Source: Selaginella moellendorffii (lineage: Eukaryota > Streptophyta > Lycopodiopsida > Selaginellales > Selaginellaceae). From it: 64,000 nt of DNA. The stretch is taken from contig NW_003314264.1 of NCBI RefSeq assembly GCF_000143415.4, forward strand, positions 636,124 through 700,123, read 5' to 3'. The position numbers and the translations under genes were made by a program. The notes below the pieces were generated by a model. It worked only from the letters and a program-made list of their open reading frames with translations. It had not been told where the DNA came from and did no database searches. Positions 56,207 to 64,000 of the stretch are shown in pieces (position 1 is the first letter of the stretch; each line of letters opens with the position of its first letter).

Positions 56207-58816
56207 TTGAAGCCGAATGGAGGCCTGACAATCAAGGCCAGACTCACTGGCGAATGTGCACTGTGTGTGCAGCGGATCGTAGCAGCAAGGCTACTCTACC
56301 ACTTACAGTTGGAGAGTGGCGCTGAAATCTCCCGGGACGCCAAGTGGGCTGCGTGTGGGTGGCGGAGTGGGCGGTGGAGTTGGCGGCGAAGTTACAAACT
56401 GGGTGTGTCTTGAAGTGGATGCCGATGCAAACGAGCGCGATACGAGTGCGATGCGAGCGCAAGTGTGATGCAAGCGCGAGTGGACGCCGATGCACACGAG
56501 AAACCTGTAGAGAAGGTAGATGAGCGCGAATGTGAGCGTGATTGCGAGTGGGAGCGCGATGCGAGGGCAAATGTGTGAGCGCGAGTACGAAGCAAAATGC
56601 AAAACCTAACCTCACACGAGCGAAATGTCACGACGGTTGGTAATCCCGCAATGTCATCATTCCTCGGACTTGGGCACCACTACTAATTTCTGGATCGCCG
56701 CGTGCATGCATGCACGTGAAATCCAAAAGAAATCTGCAACGTCATCATTCCTCGGACTGCATGCACGCGAAATCCAAAAGAAAGATCATGATTGGGATAT
56801 CATTTAATACCCTCACTATATTTATACCATGAATGATTGGATATTCCAAAGCATCTAGAAGCTACTCAATTTGAAAATTGTCAGAGGAATTATAAGATCT
56901 GGTTTGTCAGAGGATTTGATGTGACATTCAAGCGTGTGGGCTCATGCAATTTTGATCCCAAAAAATGCACCAAAAAATGCTCGGCGTCATCTGGCGTTAT
57001 CTCTTGAATGGCATGGGGCCGCATGCCATTTTTAGGGGTACATAGGAGTATATTCCTAGAATATTCGTATATGCGCGAGATTTTTTTGAGTTTTCTGGAG
57101 ATCCAACCGTTAGATCGTAACTAGATTTTACAGAATGGTATACAATGTCTTTCTTGATGACCCTGCAAAGAAGCATCTCAATCGGACAAGACATGAGACC
57201 ACACGAGCCTTACAATATTTCAGGGGCATTTGCCATAGATCCGACCGTTATTTTGCTCCAAGATTTTACACTTTGGTGTGCATTGACCTTTCCATCGACA
57301 CTGCAAAGGGACATCACAATCAGATGCGGGATCACAAAAAACTAACTTCACTAACTCTGGTTTCACCAAGATCTACGTAAGGAGTTATGAAATGAAAGGA
57401 CCCTCTCTATTGAAATGTGTTTATGGTTCTAGAGGCATTGTGACATATCAAAGGATTTTGCATCAAGTTCTGTATTTGCATGTTTATCAAGCTACTGAAT
57501 TGCTAAACCCTAAACCCTAAACATGTGGCAAATGCTGCGTGAAGAAAGATGCCCTTTCTGGGCAAATGCTGTAAGAGGCAGATGCCGAGCAGATGTATCT
57601 CAGGTTAGCGAAGGGGACAAACGAAAGCTAGCTATAAACATGATGGGATGCAAATAGATTACTAGGCTGGTCCTGCGATAATCAAAAACCATAATTGAAA
57701 ACATTGAAAATGCAAAAAGAAAGGTTTATAATATTTTTGAATTTTAAACAACCAAAGGAATGTAAGTAGGGCATGTGTTTGTAAGTTTAAAAATGCCTCA
57801 ACCACTTAAATTCCCAAGTAAATAAAGCTGTTTCTATTTTTGGTACAGGTAAACTTTATAGCGTGTGGGCTCATGCAATTTTGAACCCAAAAATGCACCA
57901 AAAAATGCTCGACTAGCATTATTTTTTGAATGGCATGTGGCCTTATATTGCCATAAATGGACGTACACACACAGCATAATTATTCCTTTACACGGCGAAT
58001 AATCTTGGCGCGGATCGCTAACACAGCATGGCAAAGTTCGAATCACTGACATGGCACAGCTGGATCGAGGCAAGGACATGATGTGACAAAGTTCAACCTC
58101 CGACAGCAAAGTCTAGAAGCTACTCAGTTTGAAATTTGTCAGAGGAATCATAAGATCTGGTTTGTCAGAGGATTTGATGTGACGTTCAAGCGTGTGTTAT
58201 TTTTGAATTCTCGAACTCATTCCTAAGTCTATCATTTTTGTGCGCCGTGTTCTTGGTTCCGCTGAGCGCAGTGAGCACTGCTTGTGTAAGCGGCGTTGTG
58301 AGCTGTGGTTTATGCGTCTATAAGCGGTTGCGGCATTGTGAGCGCCATTGCGAGCGGCAGTTTATGCGAGTGGCAGTTTGTGCGAGCGGCGCTACGAGCA
58401 GTTGCGGTGTTGCGAGCGGCGCTACGAGTAGTTGTGGTGTTGCAAGCGGCACTGTCTTTGGTGTGGCTACCGCTTCCTCTTGATATTCGGCAATTGTGCT
58501 TCCTGGTATGTTCACCATGGAATGGCTTAGGACCACATTTAGAAATGGCATGAGGCCACATGCCATCTTGGGCCCTTGCAATTTCATGGCTAGCGTATTG
58601 TCATGTATTTTTTTACTCGCCTGCAGTTGTGTGTATATCAAGATGGCATGAGGCCTCATGCCAATTTTGTGAATGCGAAATTTCACGTGGGTGTCAATAG
58701 CATGTTTGAATAATGGCATGTGGCCTCATGCTATTGAGGTTGTTTGGTATGTTATGATTTAGGCCATTCTCCAATCATTTTTTGTATGGTCTTAACTTCT
58801 TTTCTGCACTTTCAGA
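56207..58816. promoter_or_regulatory. Divergent intergenic region, copy R
   Basis: Counterpart of 39421-41949: CpG-rich GCGAGT-type repeats (56400-56580), direct-repeat pairs (56856-56945 with 58110-58197), a telomere-type repeat (57503-57522), a minisatellite (58265-58465) and about six palindromes. An acceptor-like CTGCACTTTCAG lies just before the transposase ATG, suggesting a 5'-UTR intron. Confidence 0.6.
58265..58465. repeat. Minisatellite in copy R
   Basis: Imperfect GCGAGCGGCGCTACGAG-type units, reverse complement of the array at 39780-39975. Confidence 0.75.
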
Positions 58817-61800
58817 ATGGCCTTCAGGGTTGGAGAAAAGGTTTACATTTTGAATGGTGGGAAGAGAGTTGCAAAAGGGACCCTTGTGTCTATGGATCGG
58901 AACTTTGTTATACACTGTCAAAGGCTTGGGGAAGGCAATACTGCTGTATTAGTAGAGACTGTCTTTGATGGGAATGTGGTCGCTATTAAACGAGGAGAGA
59001 TGGTCATCGGGGTAAATGTTGTTGTTGCCTTGAAAAATCTTCAGAAGAAAGCAGATGTTGGGGACAGCGCAAGTGCGACGCATGTGCCCTCCGTGGATCT
59101 TAAGAACCGTGCTACATGGATTCAGGCAAAGGTGTTTCTAAACAACCCTGAGGGGGAGGTGGTAGCTGAGGGCTTAGCCACAGTTGTCGATCCAAGAGAT
59201 GCGGTTGCTAATCAAGAATTGGGCTGGGATGATATTGGAGTTGCGATTTTAGAGGTTGTTGACACAGAAGAAAACAGTCTGACTATTGGAAGCATTGTGC
59301 GGTGGAAATTGAGGCACTTAGTGTTTGAGAATGTGAAGGATTCACAATCAAACACCACTACAACTGATGACAGAACATCTCTTCATGGGAAAAGAAAGTA
59401 CACCTTCCTAAAGCGCAGCCAAAGGGATCTGAGCAACAAACTGAAAAGGCAGAAAATGGCGATGGAGGTTCGAATTGTCTCGACAGTTGCTTGTTGCAAG
59501 AGGAGGTGCTGTCAACATGCTGATTGGGATGCTATTGAAGAGGAGAGAGCAAGATACAAGACATTGTCCTGGAAGGCAGCTCGCAATTTTGTGTATGAGG
59601 CATTACGGTCATCTGTTGATGCTTCAGAACATCAAGTGGGGAGCATGGTCTTCCAGAGGGGTTTGGTCTGCATGAAGGCATGGAGAATCATTTATGGAGT
59701 CCCTCGAACCACATTCTACAGAATCAAAACTGAGTTCAAGGAACAAAGGGTTCAACAGGCAGTCCATGGGAACGACGGTACGCACAAAACCAGAGGTCAT
59801 GTTGTATATGGAGAGGCAATCTTCAAGAGGTTTGTCGAGACATGTAGCGAGCAGCAACCACATAAAACCCGCCTCTTGGAAGATGGAACACGAGACACCC
59901 AACGAGTTCTCCCTTCCATGTATACCAAGGGGGCCATATTGGAAGATGTGAATTGGGAACTCCAGAGTAATGGCTACAAGAAGCTGAGCCAATCTAGATT
60001 TAGTAGATTGTGGAGCAACAAGTTCAGGGATGTGAGTATAGGAAAGTACTCCAGCTTTTCAAAGTGTGACGAGTGCACTGCTATCAAAATGGCTTTGTCG
60101 AAGAATTCTTGCAGCGCTCAAGAGCGAGAGACGTTGGTTAGAAGGCGGCTTGACCACAACATCGAGCAGAGAAGCTGCAAGACTGCATATTATCATAACA
60201 GGATTCTCTCCATGGAGAGACCTGACTCTTACATCTGCATCATCCACGACAAAATGGACCAGAAAAAGACGTGCTTACCTCGACTCAATCCTGTCCCCAA
60301 GGCAATCTCTTCATCCATGCAGCTGCTTGTTTCTCTGTTTGGCATAATCGCTCATGGGCATGGTGCCCAGAACTATGGGAACTTCTTTGTACCTCTATGG
60401 GGTGGCGGGGGTGCAAACATGATGATTGCGTCCCTAGCAAAACACTTAAGGTCTCTGCAAAGTGCGCAGACTGAGCTGAACGGCCAACCCTTGCATAAGG
60501 CCCTTGTCGATCGAACCCCATACAAGGTTTAGCTGGAGGAGGAGCAAAGGCTTGCAGTATCGCGTGGGGCCCCATGCCATCCCAGTGAATATGTTGGCCG
60601 TCAGATTGTAGGGTTATCACGTGAGGCCTCATGCCATTCCGATGAGGTTGATCGCCCGGTGAATGCGCAGCCTCATCCAAACGAAGCAGAATCTCAAGGA
60701 AGTTCTTGGGCCGATGTGGCCTTCCACCCCATCTTCTGCTCCAAACAGACAATACTGGCAGTGAGAACAAAAACATGTACGTCTTCGCATACTTGGCGAT
60801 GCTTGTTGCCAAAGGCATATTTGAAACGGTTACACTTGGCTTTCTCATGGTTGGGCACACTCATGAAGACATCGATGCCATGTTTAGTCACCTGGCAGAG
60901 TCCCTCCGGCGATCCAATGTCCTCACCCTCCCACAACTCTACGATGAATTCCAAAATTGCATCAAAGGCACTGTTGAAGCTGCACTTGTGACAGAGGTTC
61001 CAGACTTTAAGGGGTTTGTAAGAGGCTACATCAGGGACGGATCCGAAACGCTGATTGGCCACTCCAAGCCTCTTCAGTTTCATTTCAGCATGCGTGACGG
61101 TGCTCCAGTGATGAGGTACAAGATGAGAGAATGGGACACAGTGTGGCTGCCAGTGGACGGCATTGAACTCTTCAAGAGAGATCCCATAACTGGGGAATCT
61201 ATGATTCCTCAGGGTTCCCCACGGCCGATACACCCGGATGGACTCAAAGACCAGGAAAGTATAGTGGCCGGGATTAGACAGCATATTGCCTTCTGGAAGA
61301 GGGGGTTGGTGTTTGGTGGAGAATCCTATTTTCAGAGGTGCAAGCCTTTGCTCGAATACTGGGAGAAGATTATATCTGCTATCCAAAATGGGCCGGTTGT
61401 ATATGAAGAATTGGAAGAGTCCTTTTGGCCAGAACCCAGAGCACCAGATAGTAGCAGAACAATGTCCTCTAGAAATGCAGTGACAGATAACGATGTTGAG
61501 GATCACTATTGTGGGCCGAGGAACAAGAAGCCGGATTCAGCATTCAATCCAGTACAGGTCTGCAAAGGAATGGTCGTGCTTGTCAGACCCAGTAATAAAA
61601 AACAAATGATATGGGTGGGGGGCTACATCACTAATGCAGAGGAGGACGCGGAAACTAACTCCTTCAATGTAACTGTGGAGTGGTTCAAGCCAAGTTTCGG
61701 ATATACGAAGGATTGCCTAGAAAAGAGATGGGTGCTGAATCCAAGGGATCCCAGCATGAGCATATCGGTGGATAATGTTGTGCATGGTTGGATGCGGAAG

Positions 61801-61957
61801 TAGAGTGCCACCATCACCTTGCCAGACCATGCAAGAGATGCAGCAAGAGCATTCATAACCCGGGTTCAAGGTGAGATTCATTAATATTCCTTTACTAAGT
61901 TTCTAATGTATTTTATTTCAAGGTGAACAATCCGAATCTGAATCAGAGGAGGCGTGA
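58817..61957 (+). pseudogene. RNase-H-like (DUF7869-like) transposase, copy R
   Basis: Exon 1 (58817-60526) is open for 570 codons. It starts with two related segments (KVYILNGGKRVAKGTLVSMD; AKVFLNNPEGEVVAEGLATV), possibly a duplicated DUF8039-like module. Cys-rich CCKRRCCQH follows (about residue 226), then an HTH-like TTFYRIKTEF, CxxC in FSKCDEC (about 415), HDKMDQKKTCLPRL with a candidate catalytic Asp (about 477) and HGHGAQNYGNF. A 144-bp intron (60527-60670) contains two palindromes. Exon 2 carries LLLQTDNTGSENKN (Asp at 60748-60750) and FLMVGHTHEDIDAMF. The spacing D...DN..ENKN...GHTHEDID is typical of DUF7869-type RNase-H-like domains. Lesions: a 1-bp loss near 60705, and TAG at 61801-61803 near the C-terminus. 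A last small exon (61923-61957) may add GEQSESESEEA. Confidence 0.8.
60527..60670 (+). other. Transposase intron 1 with two palindromes
   Basis: TACAAG|GTTTAG ... ATGCGCAG|CCTCAT, 144 bp in both copies; sites near 60558 and 60618. Confidence 0.65.
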
Positions 61958-62582
61958 TGGCTTGTGGCCTTACGCCATTCCTAGGTGAGATGATACAAAT
62001 AACAAGTATAAATTCTTAGTTGTTCTAGCAAATCTTACTTAAAGTTCAAGGTGAACAAGCCGAATATGAATTCATTGGATTGTTATAACAAATTGCGAGG
62101 TGATGGCATGAGGCGATACGCCATTTGAGAGTGGTAGCCATTCCTATATGAGGTGAGTGAAATATTTATTAGAAATACCTCATTCAATTGTGCACTTCTA
62201 AGTCTTGGTCCACTCAGTACTGTTTGTATGTTTCTATTTTAATTCTTTCTCTAAAATGTTATTTAGCATGTGGCTTTATGCCATTGCTCTCCACAATCAT
62301 GCATTGAATTTTTCTATCCTTGCATAATACTTCTCCATATATATAGCATGTGCGCACATGTGATATGGTTCATTAGGCCTGATATAGTGTGTGAGGTAAA
62401 ACAAAGATGATGTGACATATGCATTTACCAATCACACGTGTATAAATCTAATAATATGGCGTGTGGCTCATATTAATGGCACATAAACCCATATTGTGGG
62501 CTTACGTGCTTTATGTACCATCATTCCCTTGCAGCGTGTGTGTTGGTTTCCTTTTATAACACAATGAACTCCATATTTTAGG
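61958..62582. other. Non-coding interval downstream of the transposase, copy R
   Basis: Contains the GTGAACAA-CCGAAT module at about 62047-62073, palindromes at 61959, 62104, 62263 and 62455, and an ATATATATAG box near 62338. No conserved frame. Confidence 0.55.
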
Positions 62583-62855
62583 GTGAAGAGCGTTCTCATG
62601 GCAAGCACAAAATCTGTAAGTGAGGCAGAAAAGGAGACGGAGAAGGAGATAGGTGAAGATGTAGAATATATAAGTCTTCCAAACTCCCCGTACTATACTC
62701 CAGGTGATCATTTTTCTGAACAAACGGCAACATTAACAACTATCGAGAACGCCCCAGTAACGTCAGAGACAACAATCCAAAGCAAAACAACTGACCCGGA
62801 GAAGGATGATAGTACCGCTGAGAGTACCAAAAAGGAGGTGTCCACTAGCGCTTAG
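62583..62855 (+). CDS. Small Ser/Thr/Glu-rich protein, copy R
   Basis: 90-codon frame matching 35650-35922 with two substitutions. An acceptor-like CATATTTTAG precedes it at 62580 and a palindrome follows the stop (62861). The MASTKSVSEAEKE start has a better context (CTCATGGCA) than the upstream ATG. The protein is hydrophilic and unrelated to anything I recognise. Confidence 0.5.
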   Translation: MKSVLMASTKSVSEAEKETEKEIGEDVEYISLPNSPYYTPGDHFSEQTATLTTIENAPVTSETTIQSKTTDPEKDDSTAESTKKEVSTSA

Positions 62856-63491
62856 GCTTATAATGGCGTGTGCCCTCATGCCATTTACTTGATCACCAAA
62901 TACCTTTTTCCCTTTGCACTAGTATATCTTAATACCGGTCTGAGAAATAGAATGGCATGTGCCCTCAGGCCTTTTACTAAATCACCTTTGAAAGAAATGC
63001 AAGCCTCTATGTCATAAAAAAAAGGTACTAGAGAAATTCCTTAATAATATGAATGTTATTTAGTTTCATGAAAATACACTAAGGGTCAAATGAGTTAAAT
63101 GACTTCTCCAGACTAGCAATGCCTCTTGCTACACCTTCACAATTAGATTCGTTAGAAAAAGATAACATTGAATAATATCTAAATGTTCTCACCATTAAGT
63201 TATATGTCTGGCTAATAGGAATGACGTTCATCTTGGAAAGCTCACCACACGCTCAATGAACAAACAAATAGTGTGTGCGTGCATGCCATCGCTCTTCTTT
63301 AGCTTCAGATTCAGCTTGTTCACCTTGACAATGAGATTTATTATACAACTAGATGGACTCAGTCTAGACACAAAGTCACCGCACTAATCACCATGCCCCA
63401 TATATGTCTAGCCCCTGGACAAAAAACATATAATTTCATGTCATTTTCAAATACTTGAAAATTTGTACCTAGTCCCATTTTACTGAATAAA
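62856..63491. other. Non-coding right end of transposon R
   Basis: Two palindromes just after the small gene, then AT-rich sequence and a minus-strand copy of the GTGAACAA module (about 63305-63330). Confidence 0.55.
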
Positions 63492-63515
63492 TCCCACTTT
63501 AACGAAATAGAGCTT

Positions 63516-63524
63516 TTCCTCTTT
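63516..63524. other. 9-bp spacer between two transposon copies
   Basis: TTCCTCTTT separates the right TIR of R from the left TIR of the next copy; the two TIRs form a perfect inverted pair around it. Confidence 0.8.
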
Positions 63525-64000
63525 AAGCTCTATTTCGTTAAAGTGGGAATTGTCATTATCCCACTTGTAAAATAAGGTTTCCAAACCTTTATATAGTATA
63601 TAAATATAACAAAATTCAACTGCATTGAGGCACATGCCATTTTATTTTAAACAAGGAAATGTCTACTCAATCACTTCTCCTCCCCCTGCCACTGCTTCAC
63701 CTCTCTCTTCTCCTTGTCATCGTCATCCAATTTCTTTCCATCCTTTTAATATTGGCTCAGTTGCTCCGAGTCTAGGTGGAGCCCAAGTCCCCATTCAATC
63801 TTTACTTTCCCATTATTAATAAAACAACTTCGTAGACTTCCAATAACATGCTGTAACACTTCTAGTATAATGCAAATCCTCTCAAAGAATTGTCTTTTAA
63901 TATTAATACAATGGCATGGAACCCCATGCCATAATAAGTTACATTTTTAAATAAATATATGCCATCTCAGACTGTTATTTTTTGCCTCCAACGCCTATAC
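63525..64000 (+). mobile_element. Third copy of the large TIR transposon, left end only
   Basis: Starts AAGCTCTATTTCGTTAAAGT and follows 50147-50620 closely, in the same orientation as R. It continues beyond the window. Confidence 0.92.
63967..64000 (-). CDS. C-terminus of the HAD-domain gene, third copy (partial)
   Basis: The minus strand reads YRRWRQKITV then a TGA stop, matching the ends at 47577 and 50588. Only the last ten or so codons are inside the window. Confidence 0.75.
   Translation of the reverse strand, partial: YRRWRQKITV

Larger units (their letters stand above)
50147..63515 (+). mobile_element. Large TIR DNA transposon, copy R (13.37 kb)
   Basis: 24-bp TIRs at 50147-50170 and 63492-63515. 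Same gene set as L but in reverse orientation, with a near-identical sequence and about 0.34 kb more, mainly because L has lost part of the transposase. No 4-bp duplication can be matched (TTGT left; TTCC right) because another copy starts nine bases beyond the right end. Confidence 0.92.
50147..63515. repeat. Dispersed 22-bp palindrome, set in copy R
   Basis: Mirror set of copy L. Examples near 51598, 51674, 52914, 53104, 53243, 54740, 56018, 56079, 56157, 57008, 58543, 58642, 58712, 60558, 60618, 61959, 62104, 62861 and 62952. Positions relative to genes are kept: introns, UTRs, the divergent intergenic region and two coding sites. Confidence 0.88.

Noticed and set aside
34989-63515. Regularly spaced palindromes as a CRISPR array
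   Set aside because: Spacing is irregular (tens to thousands of bp), repeats lie in introns and UTRs, and the setting is a eukaryotic transposon.

Overview
The window looks like repeat-dense nuclear DNA of a land plant. The support is a degenerate Ty3/gypsy reverse transcriptase and gag, primer-binding sites complementary to initiator-Met tRNA, TRIM and LARD type non-autonomous LTR elements, a plant-like Helitron remnant, spliceosomal introns, and TTTAGGG telomere-type repeats. Several families (an animal/fungus-like 'integrase core' DDE gene, a Crinkler-like coiled-coil exon, ParB and HAD genes on a transposon) would fit a non-flowering plant with a large genome, but that is inference. No host gene is clearly intact. 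I see no rRNA, tRNA or CRISPR.

Layout. 1-2733: a gypsy RT fragment fused to a primer-binding site, then two head-to-head copies of one LTR family. 2734-18245: two direct copies (about 11 kb apart) of a 4.4-kb segment holding a decayed minus-strand integrase-core transposase gene, a KRI1-like ORF and the 5' exon of a coiled-coil gene. Between the copies lie a decayed unknown minus-strand gene and AT-rich DNA. 18246-20997: a truncated gypsy LTR, PBS and decayed gag. 20998-34988 and 48020-50146: AT-rich non-coding LARD copies arranged LTR-internal-LTR-internal, with nested TRIM elements, solo LTRs and a Helitron fragment. Paralogous empty sites inside this array let several insertions be read exactly.

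34989-48019 (L) and 50147-63515 (R) are two inverted copies of one 13.0-13.4 kb DNA transposon with 24-bp terminal inverted repeats. A third copy starts at 63525, head-to-tail with R. L has a 4-bp target duplication (AAAT), and a paralogous unfilled site lies near 28953. Each copy carries two divergent gene blocks and one small ORF. Block 1 is a two-part RNase-H-like (DUF7869-like) transposase. Block 2 is a multi-exon gene or gene pair with a ParB-like domain, a basic/acidic linker and an FCP1/NIF-like HAD phosphatase domain. The small ORF is about 90 residues and Ser/Thr/Glu-rich.

The most unusual feature is a 22-bp palindrome, ATGGCRTG-N6-CAYGCCAT, found about 25 times in each copy and not seen elsewhere in the window. 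It sits in intergenic DNA, UTRs, very short introns (38-54 bp) and twice in coding sequence. A ParB-like protein next to many palindromic sites suggests, as a hypothesis only, a parS-like recognition system carried by a eukaryotic transposon. Both copies carry different inactivating lesions, so neither looks autonomous alone.
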